Assembly: GCF_008704395.1 (NCBI RefSeq)
Contig: NZ_CP023695.1
Location: forward strand, 310,001-374,000
DNA from: Streptomyces alboniger
Lineage (GTDB): Bacteria > Actinomycetota > Actinomycetes > Streptomycetales > Streptomycetaceae
Reading direction: 5' to 3'
DNA: 64,000 nt
Positions 1 to 8,032 of the stretch are shown here, piece by piece. Every line of letters starts with the position of its first letter. Position 1 is the stretch's first letter. The position numbers and the translations under genes were made by a program. The notes under the pieces are model-generated. The model was not told where the DNA came from and ran no database searches. It saw only the letters and a list, made by a program, of their open reading frames with translations.

Positions 1-37
1 CTGAGGAGGCTTCCCAGCTCACTCGCGCGGAAGTAGC

Positions 38-2911
38 GTGACGGTCGTGGCCGGACTGACAACCCTGACGAGTCCTCCCCTCCGGATATACGGCCGGAGC
101 ACTCAACTGCACGCCATCGAAACCCTGTTGAACGGCGTGCGCGCGGGGCGGGGCGGAGTGCTGGTGCTGGCGGCGGCGCCAGGGTTCGGCCGCACCACAC
201 TGCTCGCGCACGCCGCCCGCTCCTTCCGCTCCTCCCGGGCGGGGACGGTCCTGAGCACGCGCGCCGACCCCGCCGAGTCCCTGATCCCGTACAGCGGTGT
301 GCACTCCCTGTGGTGCGCGGGAGGCGCTCCTCGCACACCGCCCGAGGAACCGGGGGCCCTGCTCCCCGCCGTGCGTGACCTCGCGGGCGGGCGTCCCCTG
401 CTGGTCTGCGTGGACGACGCCCATCTGTGGGACGCCGCTTCCCGTGCCGCTCTGGGCTTCGCCGCCCGCCGCCTCGAAGGACCGCACCCGATCGGCCTCC
501 TCCTCTCCGTCGCGGCACACCGCGCGGACGATCCGCGGCTGGCCGCGCTGCCCGTCCTGCACCTGGACCCGCTCGCACCGCCCGACGCGGCGGCGCTCGT
601 CGACGACCTCACGCGGGGCGGCGCCCACCCCGTCGTACACGAGGTCGTACGCGAGGAGATCCTCGGGGCGGCGGGCGGCAGTCCGCGTCTGGTCCATGAC
701 CTGATCGCCGACCTGACACCCCATCAGCCAGCGGGGCGGGCGCCACTGCCCCAGCGGCTGTACGAGGCCGACCCGTCCCCGTACGACAGCAGCCCTTCCC
801 CGTATGACGGCGGCCCGTCCCCGTTCGACGGCAGCACGCCCGCGTTCGACGGCATCGCGCCCCCGTACTCCGGCCTGGAGCCGCTCGAACTGCCGCCGGA
901 CACCGAGGCGTTCCTGCTCCTCGTGGCCGCGGCCCATGAGCCCGGGGCCGAGGACGCGGGCGCCGACGCGGATCTCGTCCTGCGGGCCGGTGCGGCGGCC
1001 GAACTCCACGGCGCGGCGCCGGGTCCGGCGGAGGCGGCCGGGATCGTGCGTCGCTCGGCCGGCCGGATCCGCTTCGACACCCCCGGGCTGCGCGACGCCC
1101 TGTACACCGGAGCGATGCCCGCCCGGCGCCGGGCCGCCCACCGGCTGCTCGCCTCGGTCCTCGACGACGGGCGTACGCCCCCGCTGCTCCGGCAGCTGCA
1201 CCGGGCCCTGGCGGCCGAGGGGCCCGACGCCCCTCTCGCCGCCGCGCTGTCCTCCGCGGCGGACGCCCCCGGGACGGCGCCCCACGCACAACGCGCGGCC
1301 GCCCTGTCCGTGGCCGCGGACCTCACCCGGCCCGCGCTAGAGCGTGCCCTGCGTCGAGCCGCCGCCGCCCGGCACGCCCGGCTCGCGGGCCTGCCGGGGC
1401 CGGCGCGGGACCTGCTCGGCGCCGCCCGTTCCGAGTCGGCGGACGCCCGGGTGCGCGGCGCCGTCGAACTGGTCCGGGGGCAGCTCGCGCTCGCGGACGG
1501 CCCCGTCGCCGACGCCCACGAGGCCCTCGTGCTCGCGGCGGAACTCCTCGCCCCGCACGACCCGGACGGCGCCCGGGAGGCCCGCCTCTGCGCCATGGCG
1601 GCGGCCTGGGACATGGGCGACGCCGCCGCCTACCTGTCGGCCCTGGGCGCACCCCCGGAGGACGCGGCCCCGGGGCCACGGGCGGCGGGCGCCGACATCC
1701 TGGCCGAGGAGTACCGCGCCGCCATGTCCGACGTGATGCGGGGGCGGCTCGGTGCCGCGAGCCTGGGGCTGCGCGGGGTCGTGGCACGGGGGCAGGGTGC
1801 GGACGAACCGACGCGGCTGCTGCGGGCCGGGGTGGCGGCCCTCGTCGTCGGCGACCTCGCGGCGGCCTCCCGTGTCAACGCGCGGGCCCTGGCCGCGGCA
1901 CGGGCGCGGGGCATGGACATCCACGTACCGCAGGCCTTGGAGTACCTGGCCTATGCCGAACTGCGCGCCGGGCGGCACGCGCGTGCCCGGGCGCACGCCG
2001 AGGAAGGGCTGCGTACGGCGGGCCGCACCGGGCAGCGCAACATCGCCGCTCAGCACCACGCGATCCTCGCCCTGGTGGCGTCCGTCGAGGGCGAGGACGA
2101 GGCGGTCACCGCCCATGCCGCCGCCGCGGCACGCACCGCCCACCCGCACGGCCTCGCGCAGGCCGCGACGCTTGCCCAGTGGGCGCTGGCCCGCGTCGAC
2201 CTGAGCCGCGGCCGCGCGCCGGAGGCCGCCGCCCGGCTCGGCCCGGTGGTGCGGCCGGGGCCGCGCCGAGGCCACTTCGCCGTACGGATGCTCGCCGTGC
2301 CCTGCTTCGTGGAGGCGTCCTTCCTCATCGGCGAGGGTGAGGCGGCCCGTGACTGTGTGGCGGAGTTCGCCGCCTGGGCCGCCCAGGGCGCCGACCCGCA
2401 GGCCCCCGCCCAGCTGGCCCGCTGCCACGCGCTGCTCGCGGGGCCCGACGAATGTGACGCGCTCTACACCGTGGCGCTCGCCCGCCACGCGCTCGTCGGC
2501 GGCGACTTCGAGAGCGCCCGCACCCAGCTCCTGTACGGCAAGTGGCTGCGCCGCAGGCGCCGCCCCGGCGAGGCCAGGGGCCTGCTGCGCGACGCCCTGG
2601 TCTCCTTCGAGCGGTGCGGCGCCCGTGCCTGGGCCGGGCAGGCGCGGGCCGAGCTGCGCGCCACCGGGGAGGCCAGGACCGCCGAGCCGCCCGGTGGCCT
2701 GTCCCTGCTCACCCCGCAGCAGCTCAGGATCGCCCGCTGTGTCGCGGAGGGCGCCACCAATCGGGAGGTGGCCCGGTGCCTGTCGCTGAGCCCGAGGACC
2801 GTCGATCACCATCTCCGGAACGTCTTCGCGCTCCTCGGGGTACGCTCACGCGTCGAACTGTCCCGGCTCGTGGCCAGGTCCGAGCAGCACACCACCCCCG
2901 ACGAGCCGTGA
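38..2911 (+). CDS. LAL-type LuxR-family transcriptional regulator with AAA-like ATPase domain
   Basis: This 957-residue protein has the LAL layout: an N-terminal NTPase module, a long alanine-rich helical middle and a C-terminal LuxR helix-turn-helix. The P-loop at residues 47-54 reads APGFGRTT, so arginine replaces the usual Walker A lysine. A Walker B-like LLVCVDDAH lies at 121-129. Residues about 241-278 form a low-complexity stretch of repeated SPYDG/SPFDG units between domains. The LuxR HTH is at about 889-945 (TNREVA, SPRTVDHHL). The family usually acts as large cytoplasmic activators of pathway genes. The GTG start at 38 has no close strong ribosome site, so the true start could lie slightly downstream. 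The only gene beside it on the same strand is the sigma-CAP fusion 45 nt downstream, which could be a target. The target itself is unknown. Confidence 0.85.
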   Translation: MTVVAGLTTLTSPPLRIYGRSTQLHAIETLLNGVRAGRGGVLVLAAAPGFGRTTLLAHAARSFRSSRAGTVLSTRADPAESLIPYSGVHSLWCAGGAPRTPPEEPGALLPAVRDLAGGRPLLVCVDDAHLWDAASRAALGFAARRLEGPHPIGLLLSVAAHRADDPRLAALPVLHLDPLAPPDAAALVDDLTRGGAHPVVHEVVREEILGAAGGSPRLVHDLIADLTPHQPAGRAPLPQRLYEADPSPYDSSPSPYDGGPSPFDGSTPAFDGIAPPYSGLEPLELPPDTEAFLLLVAAAHEPGAEDAGADADLVLRAGAAAELHGAAPGPAEAAGIVRRSAGRIRFDTPGLRDALYTGAMPARRRAAHRLLASVLDDGRTPPLLRQLHRALAAEGPDAPLAAALSSAADAPGTAPHAQRAAALSVAADLTRPALERALRRAAAARHARLAGLPGPARDLLGAARSESADARVRGAVELVRGQLALADGPVADAHEALVLAAELLAPHDPDGAREARLCAMAAAWDMGDAAAYLSALGAPPEDAAPGPRAAGADILAEEYRAAMSDVMRGRLGAASLGLRGVVARGQGADEPTRLLRAGVAALVVGDLAAASRVNARALAAARARGMDIHVPQALEYLAYAELRAGRHARARAHAEEGLRTAGRTGQRNIAAQHHAILALVASVEGEDEAVTAHAAAAARTAHPHGLAQAATLAQWALARVDLSRGRAPEAAARLGPVVRPGPRRGHFAVRMLAVPCFVEASFLIGEGEAARDCVAEFAAWAAQGADPQAPAQLARCHALLAGPDECDALYTVALARHALVGGDFESARTQLLYGKWLRRRRRPGEARGLLRDALVSFERCGARAWAGQARAELRATGEARTAEPPGGLSLLTPQQLRIARCVAEGATNREVARCLSLSPRTVDHHLRNVFALLGVRSRVELSRLVARSEQHTTPDEP

Positions 2912-2956
2912 CGCCGCCGGTTTCTGTTATCCGGAGCCGGGCCGTGCGTCTCCCTT

Positions 2957-4612
2957 GTGTCGGAGGAGACAGGTCCCCACACAGAAAGTGGTCACAGCGT
3001 GAGCAGCGAACGCCAAGTCGCGATGGTCAGAGCAGCGCAGGACGGCAACCAGCAGGCGCAGGACGCGCTCGTCGCGGAGTACCTTCCGCTGGTCTACAAC
3101 ATCGTCGGGCGGGCCCTGAACGGCCACGCGGACGTGGATGACGTGGTGCAGGAGACCATGCTCCGCGTCCTCGGCGGCCTGGACGGGCTGCGCGATCCGG
3201 AGACCTTCCGCAGCTGGCTGGTGGCGATCACCATGAACCAGATACGCGGGCACTGGCGGGAGCGTGCCACGGGCGCCATTCCCGCCGGCGGAGGGCTCGC
3301 GGACGGCTACGACGTGGTGGACCCGGGCGCGGACTTCGTGGACCTGACCATCACCCGGCTCGGTCTCTCCGGGCAGCGCAGGGAGACTGCCGAGGCCACG
3401 CGGTGGCTGGACGACGACGACCGTGCCCTGCTGTCGCTGTGGTGGCTGGAGTCCGCCGGGGAGCTGACGCGGGCCGAGGTCGCCGAGGCCCTGGAGCTGT
3501 CCCCGCAGCACGCGGCGGTACGGGTGCAGCGGATGAAGGCCCAGCTGGAGACGGCCCGCGTGGTGGTGCGCGCCCTGGCCGCGGTACCGCGCTGCGAAGG
3601 GCTCGGTCGGCTCACCGCCGGGTGGGACGGCGTGCCCTCGGCGCTGTGGCGCAAGCGGCTGGCCCGCCATGCCCGTGACTGCTCGGTGTGCGCGGGCCAC
3701 TGGTCCAACCTGGTGCCCGCCGAGCGGCTCCTGGTGGCGCTCGGTCTGGTCCCCGCGGGCGCGGCCCTCACACAGCTGCTCACGCGCCCCGACCTCGTCA
3801 CGGTCGGCTCGGTCACGTCCGCGCACGGCGCCGCGGCGCCCGTCTCCGCGCGGGCCCAGGCCCGCCGTGAACGTGCCAGGCGGCAGCGCCGCACCGCCGG
3901 GGCTGCCGCCGCGGTCGTGGCGCTCGTCGCCGGTGGTGCGGCGGTGCATCTCCTCACCGGCCCGGAGACCGACGACAGCTCCCCGGCCAGTGCCGCCGCC
4001 GCCGTCTCCCCCACCGCGCCCTCCGCCTCGGCCGCGAAGAGCGCGTCCTCCTCCGTCAAGCGCTCCGTCTCGCCCTCGGCGAAGCCGACCCCCAGCAGGA
4101 CGAAGACGAAGGACAAGGCGAAGGAGAAAAAGAAGCGGAAGCCCAAGCCCGAGCCGACCCCCACCAAGGCCGCGCCGAAGCCGAAGCCCAAGCCCAAGAC
4201 GCCCGCCCCGGCTCCGAAGGCCACCCCGAGCGGCGCGGCCGCGCAGGTCGTGGCCCTGGTCAACACCGAGCGCGCCAAGGCGGGATGCGGTCCTGTCCGC
4301 TCCAACGACAAGCTCGCCACGGCCGCCGCGAGGCACTCCTCCGACATGGCGGCGCGCGACTACTTCGACCACACCAGCCCGGACGGCACGGGTCCCGGCG
4401 ACCGCATCAAGGCGGCCGGGTACCAGTGGAGCACGTACGGCGAGAACATCGCGCGCGGCCAGCGGACCCCGGCGGCGGTGATGGACTCCTGGATGAACAG
4501 CTCCGGCCACCGGGCCAACATCCTCAACTGCGACTTCAAGGAGTTGGGGGTGGGCATCCACAACGGCTCGGGCGGGCCCTGGTGGACGCAGGCGTTCGGC
4601 GCGGCGCTCTGA
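2957..4612 (+). CDS. ECF-like sigma factor fused to membrane anchor and extracellular CAP/SCP domain
   Basis: One uninterrupted 551-residue frame joins four parts. Sigma-70 region 2 is at about residues 24-95 (DVDDVVQETMLRVL, then FRSWLVAITMNQIRGHWR) and a region 4-like HTH at about 170-200. A zinc-finger-like HARDCSVC motif near 235-243 resembles those in anti-sigma factors. A single membrane helix at about 313-335 is followed by a roughly 90-residue Ser/Thr/Lys/Pro spacer. A complete CAP/SCP domain fills about 430-551 (HSSDMA, YFDHTSPDG, GENIARG, SGHRANIL). The predicted topology puts the sigma part in the cytosol and CAP outside. Sigma factors with C-terminal zinc-finger and membrane extensions are known in Actinobacteria; the CAP fusion suggests direct coupling to an outside signal. 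A second in-frame GTG at 2999 is a plausible alternative start; neither has an ideal ribosome site. Confidence 0.85.
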   Translation: MSEETGPHTESGHSVSSERQVAMVRAAQDGNQQAQDALVAEYLPLVYNIVGRALNGHADVDDVVQETMLRVLGGLDGLRDPETFRSWLVAITMNQIRGHWRERATGAIPAGGGLADGYDVVDPGADFVDLTITRLGLSGQRRETAEATRWLDDDDRALLSLWWLESAGELTRAEVAEALELSPQHAAVRVQRMKAQLETARVVVRALAAVPRCEGLGRLTAGWDGVPSALWRKRLARHARDCSVCAGHWSNLVPAERLLVALGLVPAGAALTQLLTRPDLVTVGSVTSAHGAAAPVSARAQARRERARRQRRTAGAAAAVVALVAGGAAVHLLTGPETDDSSPASAAAAVSPTAPSASAAKSASSSVKRSVSPSAKPTPSRTKTKDKAKEKKKRKPKPEPTPTKAAPKPKPKPKTPAPAPKATPSGAAAQVVALVNTERAKAGCGPVRSNDKLATAAARHSSDMAARDYFDHTSPDGTGPGDRIKAAGYQWSTYGENIARGQRTPAAVMDSWMNSSGHRANILNCDFKELGVGIHNGSGGPWWTQAFGAAL

Positions 4613-4636
4613 GGGCAGCCGCCGGGGGGAGCGGCG

Positions 4637-5830
4637 TCAGCCGACCCGCTGCGTGTGGAACTGTTCGAGGCGGCGCTGCGCCAGCGTCAGCGTGCCGCGC
4701 CGGCGGCCGGGGACGCGGCGGCGCAGCCTGATCAAGTCGGGGCCGAGGGCACGGACCGCCTCGGGGTCGCGTACGCGGTCCCAGAGGTGGTGGGCGCGGT
4801 CGGCCGCGGCTTCCACCTCGGGTGAGTCGGGGGCCTGCCCGGCGGTGAGGCGGGCCGTGGCCACGGCGAGCCAGGTCTCGCAGCTGCGCGCCGGATCACC
4901 GGCGAACCGCGCGAGGTCCGCGCGGACTTCCATCCAATGGATGACCTCGTTCGAACCCGGACCGTGCGTGCGCAGCGCGGTCTGCTCCCAGGAGGCGGCG
5001 AGGGCAGCCGCCTCGCCGTGCCGGCCCGCCTCGACGGCCGCGGTGATGGCCGCGTGGGGGTCTGTGTGCGGATCTGTGTGCGGGTCGGGAACGCCGGGGG
5101 GCCCGGCCGGGCGCGGGGGATGCTGCGCGGCGGACGGCGGCGCGTGCGGGTCGAGGGCGAGCACCAGGTCCTGGGCGTCGTCGCCGAGTGACTGGGCGAC
5201 GGCCTGCTGGTGGAGCTGGGGCACCGGGGGGCGGTGGCCGCTGCGCAGGACGGTGGCGAGGGCCTTCATATAGGCGGGTGCCGCGGGCGTACGGCGACGG
5301 GCCGGCGGGGCGATGCGGCCGTACAGCGCGACGCCGGGGCCCGCGTCGAGCGGCTGCTCGTTCAGGGCCTGCCAGCTCTCGGGGTCGGTGTGCAGGTCGA
5401 CGATGAGCGTGGTGGCGCCCGCGGGGCGCAACCGCAGCTCCTGGGTGAACCAGTGCCACGGAAATCCCGTGTAGCGCATGGTCGCGGAGGTGGCCCGGGC
5501 CAGCGCCACGTGTACATGGCGCTGGCGACGGTCGAGATGGACCTGCCCGATCAGGTAGACCGTCAGCGGGCCCGGCGCCATGGCGGCGGCCCGCAGCCGG
5601 GTGAGGACCGTCTGCGGGTCCAGCGGATCCGCCAGTTCCACCACGCTCGCCGTGTCGGTCCCGGCGAGCGCGGCGGGCGAGACCGCCGCGAGCACGGGCA
5701 GTACGGAGGCCGCGTCCACGAGCCGGCTCTTGCTGACGGGGGCCGCCGCGATGAGCAGCGCAGTACCGGGCACCGGCCCCTCCCTATCGATCAACACGCC
5801 AGCACCGTATCCGCTGCTTGCGCCGGGCAC
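4637..5830 (-). CDS. Hypothetical protein of unknown function
   Basis: The 397-residue frame has normal Streptomyces codon bias and converges on the sigma-CAP gene, 24 nt from its stop. I do not recognise the family. The N-terminal 170 residues look globular with alternating hydrophobic strands (TALLIAAAP, LTVYLIGQVHL, TTLIVDLHTD). Residues around 255-265 carry a short DPHTDPHTDPH repeat in a Pro-rich linker. The C-terminal 130 residues are Ala/Arg-rich helices (AAALAASWEQ, CETWLAVATARL) that resemble a TPR-like fold. No signal peptide or membrane segment is visible. The GTG at 5830 is the longest start; an in-frame GTG about 12 codons later (before LIDREG) is equally possible, and neither has a clear ribosome site. 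Confidence 0.6.
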   Translation of the reverse strand: MPGASSGYGAGVLIDREGPVPGTALLIAAAPVSKSRLVDAASVLPVLAAVSPAALAGTDTASVVELADPLDPQTVLTRLRAAAMAPGPLTVYLIGQVHLDRRQRHVHVALARATSATMRYTGFPWHWFTQELRLRPAGATTLIVDLHTDPESWQALNEQPLDAGPGVALYGRIAPPARRRTPAAPAYMKALATVLRSGHRPPVPQLHQQAVAQSLGDDAQDLVLALDPHAPPSAAQHPPRPAGPPGVPDPHTDPHTDPHAAITAAVEAGRHGEAAALAASWEQTALRTHGPGSNEVIHWMEVRADLARFAGDPARSCETWLAVATARLTAGQAPDSPEVEAAADRAHHLWDRVRDPEAVRALGPDLIRLRRRVPGRRRGTLTLAQRRLEQFHTQRVG

Positions 5831-5899
5831 GACAAGGAGACGGTGATCCGTACGAATTGCCCGGGCTTCTCGGTGGTCTCGCCGGGCGGGTCGGCTCGG

Positions 5900-6289
5900 C
5901 TAGCCCTGCGGGTAGAAGACGAACAGTGTGCACCCGGTCGTCGTCCGGGGGACGTGCGAGGAGCCCGCCGGGGCGTGGATGAAGGTGCCCGCCGGGTAGT
6001 CGCGGTGGCCGTCGTTGAAGACGCCGGAGACCACGAAGACCTCCTCGGGTCCCGGCTCGTGCACGTCGATGCCCTCCCAGTGGGAGTGCGGGTCCATCTC
6101 CAGGACCTGGGCGTTGGCACCGTCGTCGCCGCGCCACAAGGGGCGCAGGCGGATGCCGGGGAAGACTTCCCGGCTCGGGGCGTCGGCCACGGCGGACCAG
6201 ATGTAACCGGGCGTTTCGGCCAGTTGAGGATGCGAGGACTGCTGGGCATGCTGCGGTCGTTGGGGCTGCTGGGGCTGTTCCGTCGTCAT
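5900..6289 (-). CDS. Small cupin-domain protein
   Basis: A 129-residue protein starting at an ATG with a Gln/Pro/His-rich N-terminal tail (about 20 residues) followed by a single cupin barrel. Typical elements are visible: HSHWEGIDVHEPGPEEVFVV (cupin motif 1, with metal-binding type His and Glu), then YPAGTFIHAPAGSSH (motif 2). It probably binds a metal or a small ligand; anti-sigma ChrR-like cupins and small dioxygenase-like sensors are both possible. It is transcribed divergently from the GlxA-type regulator, with 70 nt between start codons, which suggests that regulator controls it. The longer upstream frame on the same strand overlaps the regulator and is not needed. Confidence 0.75.
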   Translation of the reverse strand: MTTEQPQQPQRPQHAQQSSHPQLAETPGYIWSAVADAPSREVFPGIRLRPLWRGDDGANAQVLEMDPHSHWEGIDVHEPGPEEVFVVSGVFNDGHRDYPAGTFIHAPAGSSHVPRTTTGCTLFVFYPQG

Positions 6290-6359
6290 GGCATCAGCCT
6301 GTCCGGCGGGGACCCCTCCGCCGAGTGTCCAGAAAGTCATGGTGAGGTACTTTCCTGTC

Positions 6360-7325
6360 ATGCATCGAGTAGCCGCCCTCGTCCACGCCCCGCAGTCGAC
6401 CTTCGAACTCGCCTGCGCGGCCGAGGTGTTCGGGATCGAGCGGCCCGGCCTCACGACGCGGTACGCGTTCGGCGTCTGCGTGGAGCGGCCCGGCCCTGTC
6501 GCGACGCGTGCCGGGTACGACATGCTCGTCACCGAGGGCCTGGACGCGCTCGACCGGGCGGACACCGTCGTCATCCCCGGCTGGACGCCCACCCAGGAGG
6601 CACCCTCCCCCACCGTGGTGGCCGCCCTGCGGCGGGCGCACGGCCGTGGCGCCCGGCTGATCAGCATCTGTTCCGGCGCCTTCGCCCTCGCGCACGCCGG
6701 GCTGCTCGACGGGCGGCGAGCGACCACGCACTGGGCGCTCGCCGACGAACTGGCCGCGCGCTTCCCGGCCGTCCAGGTCGATCCGGACGTGCTGTACGTG
6801 GATCACGGCGACGTGGCCACCAGCGCCGGGTCCGGCGCGGGCGTCGATCTGTGTCTGCACCTCGTGCGGGCCGATCAGGGTGCCGGGTACGCCGCGCGGG
6901 TCGCGCGGAACATGGTCATGCCGCCGCACAGGGAGGGCGGTCAGTTGCAGTACGCGACCCCCGCGCACCCCGCCCAGTTCGACGGGTCGCTCGCGCCGGT
7001 CCTGGAGTGGGCCGCCGGGCGGCTCGACGAGCCGGTCGGCGTCGATGAGCTGGCGGCGCGCGCGGGCGTCTCGGCGCGAACGCTGGCCCGCCGCTTCACC
7101 GACCAGCTCGGGGTCAGCCCGGGCCAGTGGCTGCTCGCCCAACGCATCGGCTCCGCAAGGGAATTGCTGGAAACGACCGACCTCCCACTGGACGCCGTCG
7201 CCCGACGCTCGGGGCTGTCCTCGGCGACCAATCTCCGCAGACGATTCCTGCGCGCCCTGGGGACGACGCCCGGCGCCTACCGCAGGGCCTTTCGGGCGAT
7301 GCCGCAGGACCCCCGGCGTCCGTAA
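6360..7325 (+). CDS. GlxA-family AraC transcriptional regulator with DJ-1/PfpI-like domain
   Basis: The 321-residue product combines an N-terminal DJ-1/PfpI amidotransferase-like sensor domain (about 1-170) with a C-terminal AraC/XylS double HTH (about 215-315; GVDELAARAGVSARTLARRF and the second motif LDAVARRSGLSSATNLRRRF). The nucleophile-elbow cysteine is present in ISICSGAFAL near residue 101, as in GlxA/FtrA-type regulators, where the domain usually senses rather than catalyses. I start at ATG 6360 (HRVAALVHAP) because GGTGAGG lies upstream; an in-frame ATG at 6339 would add seven residues. It is divergent from the cupin gene, the likely target. Confidence 0.85.
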   Translation: MHRVAALVHAPQSTFELACAAEVFGIERPGLTTRYAFGVCVERPGPVATRAGYDMLVTEGLDALDRADTVVIPGWTPTQEAPSPTVVAALRRAHGRGARLISICSGAFALAHAGLLDGRRATTHWALADELAARFPAVQVDPDVLYVDHGDVATSAGSGAGVDLCLHLVRADQGAGYAARVARNMVMPPHREGGQLQYATPAHPAQFDGSLAPVLEWAAGRLDEPVGVDELAARAGVSARTLARRFTDQLGVSPGQWLLAQRIGSARELLETTDLPLDAVARRSGLSSATNLRRRFLRALGTTPGAYRRAFRAMPQDPRRP

Positions 7326-7438
7326 TTACGCAGCGTAGTAGTTGATCTGACGCTCCGTCAACTCCGTACTTCGCTCAAAGTACCTGCCAGACAAGAGTAC
7401 GAACCCCGCTGAGCGGGAACGATGGACATGGGACCTCG

Positions 7439-7918
7439 GTGCCGCCCAGCGATTCGGTGGCGTCCGGCGCGGGTCTCCATCCGCCGCGCCGCCCTCAGTT
7501 GACTACTCTCAGTGAAGGAGACGGGACACTGCTGGACTGGGAAACGGGCACCGCCGACTTCACCTTCGGCCTGCACCACCGCGTGGTGAACGGCACTGAT
7601 GTCCTTGCGTTCTGGGGCGAGCTGGACGCCTGGGCCGACCAGGAACTCACCCCCCGTGTGACGGCACTCCTCGACCGGACCGGCCGCCAGGTCGTCGCGG
7701 ACCTTCGAAGAGTGACGTTCCTCGACGCCGGCGGTCTGCGGCTGCTGGTGCGGATCAGACAGCAGGTGGCCGCGGGCGAGGGCACCCTGTGGCTCGTCCC
7801 CGGCAGCTCGCGCAATTGGCGCGTGCTGCGCATCACCCGCCTCGACCGGACCTTCACGATCCCGGCCGGCCCCCCGTGCACGAGCGGGCGCTCGGGTGCG
7901 GGACGCGGCTCGCGCTGA
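7439..7918 (+). CDS. STAS-domain protein (anti-sigma-factor-antagonist-like) lacking the usual phospho-serine
   Basis: The 159-residue frame contains one STAS domain at about residues 40-140 (VLAFWGELDAWADQEL, VVADLRRVTFLDAGGLRLLVR). In SpoIIAA/RsbV-type antagonists the loop after the fourth strand carries a phosphorylatable serine in a D-S-S/x-G motif. Here the loop reads FLDAGGL, with Ala and Gly at the serine positions, so switching by serine phosphorylation seems impossible at that site. It may be a constitutive binder or a pseudo-antagonist. The N-terminal 30 residues are not STAS-like; the start could be the TTG at 7499 instead of the GTG used here. The stop is 11 nt before a 9-bp minisatellite. 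Confidence 0.75.
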   Translation: MPPSDSVASGAGLHPPRRPQLTTLSEGDGTLLDWETGTADFTFGLHHRVVNGTDVLAFWGELDAWADQELTPRVTALLDRTGRQVVADLRRVTFLDAGGLRLLVRIRQQVAAGEGTLWLVPGSSRNWRVLRITRLDRTFTIPAGPPCTSGRSGAGRGSR

Positions 7919-7929
7919 TCCGCCCGCGC

Positions 7930-7993
7930 GGGAAAGCACGGGAAGCACGGGAAGCACGGGAAGCACGGGAAGCACGGGAAGCACGGGAAGCAC
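7930..7993 (+). repeat. 9-bp tandem minisatellite (GGGAAGCAC)n
   Basis: One 10-bp variant copy (GGGAAAGCAC, 7930-7939) is followed by six exact head-to-tail copies of GGGAAGCAC from 7940 to 7993. Degenerate copies (AGAAGAGCAC, AGGAAAGCAC) continue to about 8013. It lies between the STAS stop and the ribosome site of the DUF1206 gene. The unit length is a multiple of three, so it is open in several frames, but no reading frame through it looks like a real gene. Confidence 0.95.
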
Positions 7994-8018
7994 AGAAGAG
8001 CACAGGAAAGCACTGGTC

Positions 8019-8025
8019 AAGGAGG
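8019..8025 (+). promoter_or_regulatory. Strong ribosome binding site that sets the DUF1206 start
   Basis: AAGGAGG at 8019-8025 lies 7 nt before the GTG at 8033. The later in-frame ATG at 8090 has only AGGAG two bases upstream, which is too close. The GTG start is therefore preferred, although it adds a 19-residue hydrophilic N-terminus. Confidence 0.75.
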
Positions 8026-8032
8026 TCCGTCC

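Noticed and set aside
2927..4561. Minus-strand open frame opposite the sigma-CAP gene
   Set aside because: Arg/Gly/Val-rich low-complexity translation; the plus strand has sigma and CAP motifs.
7930..8013. Possible CRISPR-like array
   Set aside because: The 9-bp units are directly adjacent without spacers; this is a minisatellite.
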